Below, in pieces: positions 6,401-12,596 of a DNA stretch of 12,596 nucleotides. The stretch's first letter is position 1. Each line of letters starts with the position of its first letter. Both the position numbers and the translations under genes were made by a program. Source of the stretch: Candidatus Aminicenantota bacterium (GTDB lineage Bacteria; Acidobacteriota; Aminicenantia; UBA2199); contig JAHELQ010000041.1 in assembly GCA_024644125.1 (NCBI GenBank), positions 6,605 through 19,200 on the forward strand, read 5' to 3'. The notes under the pieces are model-generated. The model had not been told where the DNA came from. It saw nothing but the letters and a program-made list of their open reading frames with translations, and did no database searches.

Positions 6401-6707
6401 CGAACTGAACGGCAGTTTCGAAAATGCCGTCTTTTCTAAAATCAAGAAAAAGAAAATGCACAGGCGTGTCGCAGTTGCCACGTCGGTGGTATTCGGCATC
6501 ATGGGATTCCTATTCGGTTTTTTCCTGTCCACCCCCAATTCACAACCCCAGGGGCCCCTCCATGCCGGAAATCAAACCCATCAAGTGGAAACCATTGACA
6601 AAGAGGAGATTCCCGTTCTCGAAGATGTTTACTTCTCGTCTTATGACAGTCAATCCAATTACGCTGTGGAAACAGTGGCCTATCAGGAAGACGAGGGCGG
6701 CATCTAG
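6357..6707 (+). CDS. Small single-pass membrane protein, possible anti-sigma factor
   Basis: The 116-aa product has about 36 cytoplasmic residues, a basic patch KIKKKKMHRR, one hydrophobic segment at about 38-58 (VAVATSVVFGIMGFLFGFFL), and an acidic outer region of about 58 residues. The positive-inside rule puts the N-terminus in the cytoplasm, the topology of membrane anti-sigma factors. It begins inside the sigma gene, preceded by AGGAGA (6349-6354), so the two are translationally coupled. The Cys/His zinc motif of the common anti-sigma domain is absent; there are no cysteines at all. No family is recognised. The anti-sigma role is inferred from position and topology. Confidence 0.75.
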   Translation: MQELDRLLKQVSIGDELNGSFENAVFSKIKKKKMHRRVAVATSVVFGIMGFLFGFFLSTPNSQPQGPLHAGNQTHQVETIDKEEIPVLEDVYFSSYDSQSNYAVETVAYQEDEGGI

Positions 6708-6824
6708 CGGGACTTCGCATCTAAAGCGACAACGCATTCGTAAGTTGACAAATTGGCCTTGAAACCGGGGCGTTAGTGTGTTATTTATTATGTTTGCGAC
6801 TAAACATTTTTAGAGGATGCATCG

Positions 6825-7742
6825 ATGAACCGAATCATAATTGTTTTGATAGTTTGCGCCTGTCTGATTTTTCAGTCTCTGCCCTTGTTTTCGTTGGATG
6901 TGGAATTTCCCCTCATCCAGTCCCTCTCATATTTCCCCTATTGGGATAACCACGCCCTGGAGCAGGGTGATTTTTCTCTCGATCTTGACATGTATTATTC
7001 CAATACTTATGTGTTCGACAATGCCAGGACCATTGTCGCCGACATGGAATCGTCCAGCAATGTTGTCGGCTTGCGCTATGGTCTCAGCGACCGGTTGACG
7101 CTGGAGGCATATTACCGCGTCACCTTCTTTTTTGGAGGCTTCCTGGATTCGGTAATCATTGGCTTCCATGATATATTCGGCCTGAAGGTGGGCGGTCGCG
7201 ATGCGTTCCCGGAAGGACTGGTGCAGCATTCTTACAAAAATTACTTTGCCTATAACGAAAATATGACCGTGTCGTCTCCATTGATCGCCGGCATCCTGGC
7301 GAATATCTATTCCGATGAACACTTCTTCCTCAATGTCCGCGTCTCGGTAGGCATTCCACTGGAATCCACCCCCGGATTTTCCAGTAACCGGCCGTTTCTT
7401 ACCGGAGGCTTGCTGATGCAATACCGCACAGGCGACTTCAGTATCGATGCCGCCGGTCACGCCTCATTCTTCAAGACTCCCGACTGGCTGCTTCAAGAAG
7501 AGATACAGAATCACATCCTCGCCTCCGAGTTGAGGTTGCGCTTCCGTGGGGTGTTCGGCGGCCTGGTGTGGCGTAGCACACCGTTTTTGGAAGGGGATTT
7601 GGCAAATGCTGCCTACCTGATCTACCTTGGCTTCGATATCACTGATTTTCTTGAGTTCAGCTTCATCGAGGAATTCCCTCCCATGGACACGACCTCCGAC
7701 GTAACCTTCCGGTTGAAATTCAAGATCGTATCCTCCGATTAA
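6825..7742 (+). CDS. DUF3187-like outer-membrane beta-barrel protein
   Basis: The 305-aa protein starts with a signal peptide (MNRIIIVLIVCACLIFQSLP, cleavage likely after LFS near residue 23). The mature part is rich in alternating aromatic and polar residues and ends in a strand (FRLKFKIVSSD), as expected for an outer-membrane barrel. The pattern YGLSDRLTLEAYYR followed by GGFLDSVIIGFHDIFGLKVG and GGRDAFPEG matches my memory of DUF3187, a family of unknown function; no search was run. Its start is preceded by AGAGGAT (6812-6818). A weak promoter, TTGAAA (6759-6764) with TATTTA (6782-6787), lies upstream. It follows the sigma/membrane-protein pair by 117 bases and might be a target of that sigma factor, though its own upstream region lacks a clear ECF motif. 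Confidence 0.72.
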   Translation: MNRIIIVLIVCACLIFQSLPLFSLDVEFPLIQSLSYFPYWDNHALEQGDFSLDLDMYYSNTYVFDNARTIVADMESSSNVVGLRYGLSDRLTLEAYYRVTFFFGGFLDSVIIGFHDIFGLKVGGRDAFPEGLVQHSYKNYFAYNENMTVSSPLIAGILANIYSDEHFFLNVRVSVGIPLESTPGFSSNRPFLTGGLLMQYRTGDFSIDAAGHASFFKTPDWLLQEEIQNHILASELRLRFRGVFGGLVWRSTPFLEGDLANAAYLIYLGFDITDFLEFSFIEEFPPMDTTSDVTFRLKFKIVSSD

Positions 7743-7806
7743 AAAATTCCTTAGCCTGGAATTCCTATTTCCCTTGCATTCTACGTAAATATCTGTGGAG
7801 GTATAA

Positions 7807-7962
7807 ATGAATGCGCAGGATTTGTTGCTTTTCCGGCACAACGTCCAGAATGAAGGACATTTTTTCGCACGCTGGGCGGGAATTTTTATTGCTACAAAAA
7901 AGAGACCGGGAATCAAGGCGCGCTTCGTCTCCCGAGGACGCAAATATTCGGAAAATTATTGA
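7807..7962 (+). CDS. Small basic protein, 51 aa, upstream of the VWFA gene
   Basis: An ATG at 7807 opens 51 codons ending in TGA at 7960-7962. GGAGGT (7797-7802) lies four bases upstream, a strong Shine-Dalgarno at workable spacing. The VWFA gene begins 12 bases after its stop with its own AGGAGG. The product starts MNAQDLLLFRHNVQNEGHFF, has a short hydrophobic patch (ARWAGIFIAT), and a strongly basic C-terminal half (KKRPGIKARFVSRGRKY). It lacks cysteines and a signal peptide. I recognise no family. The good ribosome binding site and tight spacing argue for translation, either as a functional small protein or as a leader frame for the next gene. Confidence 0.5.
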   Translation: MNAQDLLLFRHNVQNEGHFFARWAGIFIATKKRPGIKARFVSRGRKYSENY

Positions 7963-7974
7963 GAGGAGGATTAA

Positions 7975-9657
7975 ATGCTAGGTAATAGGGTTACTGGAAG
8001 AATGCCGTTGCTGTTTGTGGTATTTGTATTCATGGTATTTGGATTTCAGTTCATGGCGCAGGAGCCGGAAAAGCAGGAGCCGTTGAAGTATGAGGTGTCG
8101 GTAAATGTGATTGTCGTTCCGGTTTTCGCTGTGGACGCCAATGGGCAACCGGTTTCTGATTTGAGAGAAGATGAATTGACGTTATCGGTTAATGGTGAGC
8201 CGGTGAAGATTTCGCTCTTCCGTAGGTATGAATTTGACGACGAGGCGGACGTTAGCGAAGAGGTGAAACCAGAGCCGGATGAAGGCGTGGTGCAGGAAAA
8301 AGCCTCCGCTTTGTATCCGGGGCAGGGAGAACGGGTGAAATTTATCATTATGGATTCCATGTTCAATAGCTCCCAGGGATTCCGCAGGTCCAAAGATATC
8401 GCCGTCAATCTGGTCAAGGAGAAAACACCGGGAGACAGTTTCGTTATCATCGAGAACACCGCCCAGAGCGGGATCAAATATATTGCGGGTCCAGAGAGTG
8501 ACCCGGAGGTTTTGATCAAGGAAATCAACAGTATGAAGACTCCGATAGATACCTGGTCCAAAGAGCTATATGCCAGCCGCAAAATGATGGACAATGTAGG
8601 ATTCGACAGCCTTGCCGATCCCAGGGCGGAGAGCGAGACGTTCCAGAATGTGCAGAAGCATGCCATGAGTTCGGATAAAATGCGTTACCAGTCTGATATC
8701 AAGCGGTTTACCTCCGCCATGTCCCAATTTAAATACGCCCTCAAAACCATCAATAAACCAAAGGTGGTGTTTTTGATTTCCGAAGGAATTTACCGTGGGG
8801 CTTTCAAGAAGGATCTGCTCATCTCCCCTGGATCATTGGGAGAAATAGACAAAACCCATAATACGGGGGGAGGAATCGAGGATAAAGCGAAGATGTTTTC
8901 GTCGTTGTTCAAGCAGGATGCTCCCAATGTTTTCAGTGATAAGAATGTGTTCTCCACATTTTTGTTGAACTATTTGAAAGAGATTGTCCGCGCCGTCAAT
9001 TATGGCGGAAGCGTTCTGTATACAATCAATCCGCAGCGTTTGAGCGATACGATGGACGATGGCCAGTCGGGGGAAATGAGTTTGATGTTTTTAGCGGACG
9101 AGAGCGGCGGCAAATATTTCGCTGGTTCCGAGCCGGTGGAGATTGTAAAAAGGATCAAACGGACCACCGCGGCATACTACGAATTGGTATTCTCGGCAAA
9201 AAGTGTTGCGGGCGACCAGATGGGATTGGTTGTAGACTGCAAGCGGGAAGGCGTAAAGGTACATACCTTGAATTACGCGGAAAAGGAAAAGCCGTATAGC
9301 AATATGGACCAGATGCAGAAAAAAATCTTCGCGTTGAATGTGGTAACCGGCGGCGATTGGAGCCGGATGGTGGGCAAGGTGGTACGCGTAAAATATAAAA
9401 AGATGCAAAAGCAAAAGAAGGGAAATGAAACCTTTCGGACTGTGGATGTTCAGATTCCTCCAAAAATGAAAAATAAAATGGCGGATATATTTGTGATCCA
9501 GATAGAGCCCAAAACTCACCAAACTCGAATCGATACCATGCGTAAGGTACTCGATGACAAATTCACATTCGTGGTCCGGGACAAAAAAGATCAGAAGCAG
9601 TTTTATGCGATTATCGAGCCGGGGAATACCTATTGTATTTATAACGAGATTCAATAA
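7975..9657 (+). CDS. Secreted VWFA-related domain protein
   Basis: The 560-aa protein has an N-terminal hydrophobic segment (PLLFVVFVFMVFGFQFMA, about 11-28) acting as signal peptide or anchor. Then comes the module typical of acidobacterial VWFA-related proteins: VNVIVVPVFAVDANGQPV and DLREDELTLSVNGEPVKI (about 43-79), a von Willebrand A-like fold, and the late motifs FLADESGGKYF and YYELVFSAK (near 372 and 401). The metal-site motif is degenerate: FIIMDSMFNSS (124-133 region) replaces the usual D-x-S-x-S. KVVFLISEG (263-271) corresponds to the later core strand. The C-terminal third is Lys-rich and not recognised. AGGAGG (7964-7969) supports the start. It is likely periplasmic or surface-associated; the partner is unknown. 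Confidence 0.85.
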   Translation: MLGNRVTGRMPLLFVVFVFMVFGFQFMAQEPEKQEPLKYEVSVNVIVVPVFAVDANGQPVSDLREDELTLSVNGEPVKISLFRRYEFDDEADVSEEVKPEPDEGVVQEKASALYPGQGERVKFIIMDSMFNSSQGFRRSKDIAVNLVKEKTPGDSFVIIENTAQSGIKYIAGPESDPEVLIKEINSMKTPIDTWSKELYASRKMMDNVGFDSLADPRAESETFQNVQKHAMSSDKMRYQSDIKRFTSAMSQFKYALKTINKPKVVFLISEGIYRGAFKKDLLISPGSLGEIDKTHNTGGGIEDKAKMFSSLFKQDAPNVFSDKNVFSTFLLNYLKEIVRAVNYGGSVLYTINPQRLSDTMDDGQSGEMSLMFLADESGGKYFAGSEPVEIVKRIKRTTAAYYELVFSAKSVAGDQMGLVVDCKREGVKVHTLNYAEKEKPYSNMDQMQKKIFALNVVTGGDWSRMVGKVVRVKYKKMQKQKKGNETFRTVDVQIPPKMKNKMADIFVIQIEPKTHQTRIDTMRKVLDDKFTFVVRDKKDQKQFYAIIEPGNTYCIYNEIQ

Positions 9658-9669
9658 GCCGGAACTGGC

Positions 9670-10674
9670 CTACTCCCATATACCGGGGATTGCGGTTTTG
9701 CAATCCCCGCATTTCCCGGCTTCCAGATTGATGATTCTTGTGCTGTACCCGCTCCGCTCGATGAGCAATGAACCGCACTGATGGCAATGGGTGTGGGCCC
9801 AGGTGTCACTGGGGATGTTTCCTCCGTATAGATATTGGATTCCTTTCTCCTTTCCCACCTGGAGGGCTTTGAAAATACTGTTTTCCGGAGTGACGGCAAC
9901 GCTCGTCAATTGATATTGGGGGAAAAACCGGGACACATGCCATGGAATTCCCGGGTTGGTTCCTGCGATAAAGTCTGCCATTTCGTGAATTTCAGCTTCG
10001 CTATCGTTGAGACCTGGGATTAAAAGGGTTGTCAACTCGATCCAGATTCCGGCTCCATGCATGCGCGCGATTGTCTCTTTAACCGGTTCCAACCGGGCCC
10101 CGCAATATTTTTTATAGAATTCAGCGGTAAAGGCTTTCAGGTCGATATTTGCGCCGTCGAGGTAGGGTTCGATCATGTCCAGCGCCTCTGCGGTCATATA
10201 TCCGTTTGTGACCATAAAATTCTTCAGGCCCGCTGTCCTGGCGAGTTTTGCCGTCTCCAGCATCAATTCGAAATAAACGGTTGGTTCTGTATAAGTGAAG
10301 GAAATGCTCCGGCAATCGAATGCAATCGCGGTAGCGACCAATTCCGAAGGTTCGATAGCTTCCCCGAATAATTTTTCGTGTTGCACCATGGAAAGCGAAT
10401 GATTCTGGCAGAATGTACACTTAAAATTACACCCCATCGCGGCTATAGAAAAAGATGTGGAGGAAGGAAGGCAATGATACAGGGGTTTTTTTTCTATTGG
10501 ATCCGTATGGGTGGCCGCTACCCTGTGGTAATTCAGGGAGACCAATATCCCGTCTACATTCTTTCTTACTCCGCAGATCCCTATTTTACTTTTAGAGAGA
10601 AGGCACCGGTGGGCGCATAAATTGCATTTTACGACCTTTTCAGGTAAAAATTCAGCTAACAGCGCCGGTCTCAC
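9670..10674 (-). CDS. amrS: AmmeMemoRadiSam system radical SAM enzyme
   Basis: This 334-aa protein belongs to the radical SAM group related to pyruvate formate-lyase activating enzymes, found in genomes with Memo-like and AMMECR1-like proteins; its reaction is not known. Three Cys groups are visible: an N-terminal set (Cys17, 20, 24, 34 in CNLCAHRC and GICGVR), the radical SAM [4Fe-4S] motif CNFKCTFC (82-89), and a C-terminal pair of C-x2-C motifs (297/300 and 322/325). SISFTYTEPTVYFE, VTNGYM and ANIDLKAF also fit the family. Translation starts at GTG 10674, preceded by AAGGA. Its start is 14 bases past the thioredoxin stop, so the two form an operon. It converges on the VWFA gene with 12 bases between stops. 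No Memo or AMMECR1 gene is in the window. Confidence 0.9.
   Translation of the reverse strand: MRPALLAEFLPEKVVKCNLCAHRCLLSKSKIGICGVRKNVDGILVSLNYHRVAATHTDPIEKKPLYHCLPSSTSFSIAAMGCNFKCTFCQNHSLSMVQHEKLFGEAIEPSELVATAIAFDCRSISFTYTEPTVYFELMLETAKLARTAGLKNFMVTNGYMTAEALDMIEPYLDGANIDLKAFTAEFYKKYCGARLEPVKETIARMHGAGIWIELTTLLIPGLNDSEAEIHEMADFIAGTNPGIPWHVSRFFPQYQLTSVAVTPENSIFKALQVGKEKGIQYLYGGNIPSDTWAHTHCHQCGSLLIERSGYSTRIINLEAGKCGDCKTAIPGIWE
9684..9709. terminator. Perfect 10-bp hairpin at the convergent gene junction
   Basis: CGGGGATTGC (9684-9693) and GCAATCCCCG (9700-9709) pair perfectly around a six-base loop. It starts 27 bases after the VWFA stop and lies inside the last codons of amrS on the other strand. 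Neither side has the T-run of a classical intrinsic terminator, so it may instead protect 3' ends or assist termination from both directions. The structure itself is certain; its function is inferred. Confidence 0.4.
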
Positions 10675-10688
10675 CGCAGATCCTTATT

Positions 10689-11012
10689 TTATAATATCTC
10701 CCGCAGCTTCGCTTCGATTTGGGCTCTGGGAACTGCTCCGGTGATTTGGGACCTCACGCTTCCGTTCTTTACGAAGAGTAAGGTTGGAACGCTACGCACC
10801 AGGAAGCGGGAAGAAGTTCTGGGGCTTTCGTTCACATTTATTTTCAGTATCTTCACCTGACCGTTATGGTCGGTGGCAATTTTTTTCAGGCAAGGCTCGA
10901 TTAACCGGCAGGGAACGCAGGTAGGGGATGAAAAGTCAACTATAATTGCGTTGTTATTGTCATTGAGCAAGGCGTCAAAATTTGAGTCGTTTGCCGCTAT
11001 TAATTCATTCAT
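10689..11012 (-). CDS. Thioredoxin-like protein with CVPC active site
   Basis: The 107-aa protein has the full thioredoxin fold length. Visible features are IIVDFSSPTCVPCRLIEP (24-40) with redox Cys32 and Cys35, the buried Asp26, KINVNESP (58-64 region), and the cis-Pro motif SVPTLLFVKNG (Pro76). The active site is T-C-V-P-C rather than W-C-G-P-C, which should change redox potential and partner choice. A third Cys (Cys41) lies in the following helix. There is no signal peptide, so it is cytoplasmic. The start at 11012 has AGGAGA six bases upstream. It heads a two-gene operon with amrS; it might reduce or protect that iron-sulfur enzyme, but this is only suggested by position. Confidence 0.88.
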   Translation of the reverse strand: MNELIAANDSNFDALLNDNNNAIIVDFSSPTCVPCRLIEPCLKKIATDHNGQVKILKINVNESPRTSSRFLVRSVPTLLFVKNGSVRSQITGAVPRAQIEAKLREIL

Positions 11013-11369
11013 ACAATTTCTCCTAAAAATTTTTATAATAAGATAAAATTTATCGACAAATATTCCTGCAACTTAAAATTGAGGATCATGGTTTTATTCT
11101 AGTATTAGTACCCAGATTCTGTCAAGATATAAATTAATAAATATTTCTTTTAAATAGTGGGGAAGTGAAAAGGTTTGATAATTCAGGCTTTTTGTACGTC
11201 ATCGCCTTGCCGTCCAGCTATTTTTTTTCCGAAGACCTAAAAATGTTTGACTTTTTATTTCAAAGAAATATAATATTATCTTTCAGTGATGTTATGCCGA
11301 ATAAATCAATGAAGTTTTTGTGGTGCTTGTATCAAAATCAGGAGATAATACCAGGAGGCGGTGAGATAA
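11013..11369. other. Divergent intergenic region, AT-rich, no convincing gene
   Basis: This gap separates the leftward thioredoxin-amrS pair from the rightward kinase-like gene and should hold both promoters. It is visibly AT-rich. A possible rightward promoter is TTAGTA (11105-11110) with TATAAA (11128-11133), 17 bases apart, but the -35 is poor. A GTG-started frame from 11165 to 11404 has an odd Phe-rich translation and overlaps the kinase start, so it is not called as a gene. No tRNA or clear terminator was seen. Confidence 0.6.
11042..11054. promoter_or_regulatory. Palindrome GATAAAATTTATC upstream of thioredoxin gene
   Basis: GATAAA and TTTATC form a perfect 6-bp inverted repeat around one central base, 30 bases upstream of the thioredoxin start, where a -10 region or operator would be expected. 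It could be a regulator binding site. In AT-rich DNA a palindrome of this size may also arise by chance. Confidence 0.25.
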
Positions 11370-12596
11370 ATGACTGGAGAAACAAATATGTCAGATATAG
11401 CTGATATGCCCGATATCCACGGGTATCGAATCGAATCGGTTTTAGGCCAGGACGGGAATGTAACATTATATAAAGCTGTGGATCTTGCCCTCAACCAGCT
11501 TGTGGCTATAAAAGTATTCAACCCTGAATTTTTCGCCGATGCCGGTTTCAGGGATATGTATTTTCAAGAGGTTGATAAAATAAAGGACGTACATCACCAG
11601 AACGTTGCCGCGATCCTCGATGTCATTCATGATGGCGATCGGCATTGTATCGTGATGGAGCACCTGGAATCCTCCTTGAAAAGTAGAGTGTCTTCGTCCG
11701 GCGGCGGTGCGGGGGGGCTTGTGCTGGAAAGTAATGTCGTCGGAGATGACGAAGATGATTTCGCAGCAGCTCCAGATGGGCCGGCAGGCAAGGGGTTAAC
11801 CGCTGGCGAAGCCCTGGATGTCGCCCTACAGGTGGCTCAGGGGCTGAAGGTTGTGCATGGCCATGGCCTGGTTCACCGGAATATAAATTCATATAATATA
11901 ATGTTCCGTCTTGATGGAACACCCGTATTGACCAATTTCGCCGTCATTCCAGCGGTGGGAGCCGGATTTAAACCGACTGCGGTCCAGCCCCCGTTAGATC
12001 CCCATTATATGAGCCCGGAACAGTTATCGAACGCCCAGGTGGATCCACGTTCAGACATATATTCACTTGGCATAGTATTGTTTGAAATGTTGACAGGTCG
12101 CCTTCCATTTGAATCCGATAGTAATGCGAGCGTTGCCGAAAAGCACCAATCGGCCTCGTTGCCTGAATTGCAAGGAGATTTGAAAAAATACCAGTTGTTA
12201 TTGGAACAAATGGTGGCAAAGGAAACTGACTACCGGATCCAGAATGCGAATAAACTGGTTGCCCTTCTTGAAAATCCCGCTCAAGTCTCATCCGTACAGA
12301 TGTCTCAATCACTAGACGAGGCGCATCCGCGTTTTGAATCGAAGCAACAGATTGAAGATTATACAAGACCGAGGGCCGACGTTCCTTCCGGCTCTGTTTC
12401 TCCGGAAATTCCATCCGAGGAACGCCGCTCGTTTCATAAAACGCCTTACAAAGAGGGGAAGGGAAAGTCGGGCTTTTTCTCTGATTTTTTCGCCGACCCG
12501 GTAAGAATCGTTTTGGTGGTGGTAGGTGTGTTTTTACTGGGATTGACCGCCTATTTTCTCCTTAAGAGCTCCGGAGGCGCGGTGGATGTTGATTCG
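11370..12596 (+). CDS. Membrane-anchored Ser/Thr kinase-fold protein, probable pseudokinase (3' end cut)
   Basis: The frame from ATG 11370 is open to the window edge (409 codons). A bacterial Ser/Thr kinase fold spans about residues 17-302: VAIK with Lys48, C-helix Glu67, SPEQ (215-218), SDIYSLGIVLFEMLTG (228-243, Asp229) and the late Arg289. Catalytic positions are lost: HRD is HRN (169-171), the following Lys is Asn173, DFG is NFA (189-191), and the Gly loop is LGQDGNVTLY with two of three glycines missing. Asn176 is kept. An acidic, Gly-rich insert lies at about 103-145. A juxtamembrane stretch leads to a membrane segment at 378-398, with the rest outside the cell. AGGAGG (11353-11358) is 11 bases upstream; ATG 11388, behind GGAGA, is an alternative start. 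It may bind ATP weakly or act as a scaffold. Confidence 0.88.
   Translation, partial: MTGETNMSDIADMPDIHGYRIESVLGQDGNVTLYKAVDLALNQLVAIKVFNPEFFADAGFRDMYFQEVDKIKDVHHQNVAAILDVIHDGDRHCIVMEHLESSLKSRVSSSGGGAGGLVLESNVVGDDEDDFAAAPDGPAGKGLTAGEALDVALQVAQGLKVVHGHGLVHRNINSYNIMFRLDGTPVLTNFAVIPAVGAGFKPTAVQPPLDPHYMSPEQLSNAQVDPRSDIYSLGIVLFEMLTGRLPFESDSNASVAEKHQSASLPELQGDLKKYQLLLEQMVAKETDYRIQNANKLVALLENPAQVSSVQMSQSLDEAHPRFESKQQIEDYTRPRADVPSGSVSPEIPSEERRSFHKTPYKEGKGKSGFFSDFFADPVRIVLVVVGVFLLGLTAYFLLKSSGGAVDVDS

Noticed and set aside
6424..6762. Second plus-strand frame over the small membrane protein
   Set aside because: Out-of-frame shadow; the overlapping 6357-6707 frame has the ribosome site and a clear membrane segment.
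7464..7943. Long minus-strand frame opposite the DUF3187 gene
   Set aside because: Antisense shadow of two better-supported rightward frames, with no recognisable motif.
11165..11404. GTG-started 79-codon frame before the kinase gene
   Set aside because: Very Phe-rich translation in AT-rich DNA, overlaps the kinase start by 35 bases in another frame, and matches no family I know.

Overview
The window is ordinary bacterial chromosome with a typical information-processing core and a more accessory right half. The best guess at origin is an Acidobacteriota-like bacterium, possibly Aminicenantes. The reasons are a secreted VWFA-related protein of the type abundant in that phylum, an outer-membrane lipopolysaccharide-assembly lipoprotein (LptE, hence diderm), a membrane-anchored Ser/Thr kinase-like protein and a DUF3187 outer-membrane barrel. 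This is inference from gene content only. No mobile element, CRISPR array or rRNA was seen.

Left edge (1-460): the 5' part of lptE runs leftward off the window. It is preceded by an unrecognised 44-codon reading frame ending three bases before the lptE start. A compact divergent promoter region (about 418-457) separates these from the rightward genes.

Core (464-5723, all rightward): ispE, tRNA-Gln(UUG), prs, rplY, rpsF, rpsR, rplI, dnaB. The ispE-tRNA-prs-rplY order and the rpsF-rpsR-rplI-dnaB order are both familiar bacterial arrangements. The ispE frame has no stop before the tRNA and reads through the whole tRNA, ending one base before prs. A structured leader precedes rpsF.

Middle (5724-9657, rightward): an ECF sigma factor overlaps a small single-pass membrane protein that could be its anti-sigma factor. 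Then follow a DUF3187 outer-membrane barrel, a 51-codon small reading frame with a strong ribosome binding site, and a secreted VWFA-related protein. This may be an envelope-facing regulatory and structural set, but the regulatory link is inferred.

Right (9670-12596): a leftward pair encodes a thioredoxin-like protein with a CVPC active site and the AmmeMemoRadiSam radical SAM enzyme AmrS. After a gap of about 360 bases without a convincing gene, a rightward gene encodes a membrane-anchored kinase-fold protein. Its catalytic Asp and DFG Asp are both Asn, so it looks like a pseudokinase. It is cut by the window end.

The strongest leads are the pseudokinase, the stopless ispE/tRNA overlap, the two small reading frames, and the ECF sigma/membrane-protein pair with a candidate autoregulatory promoter.
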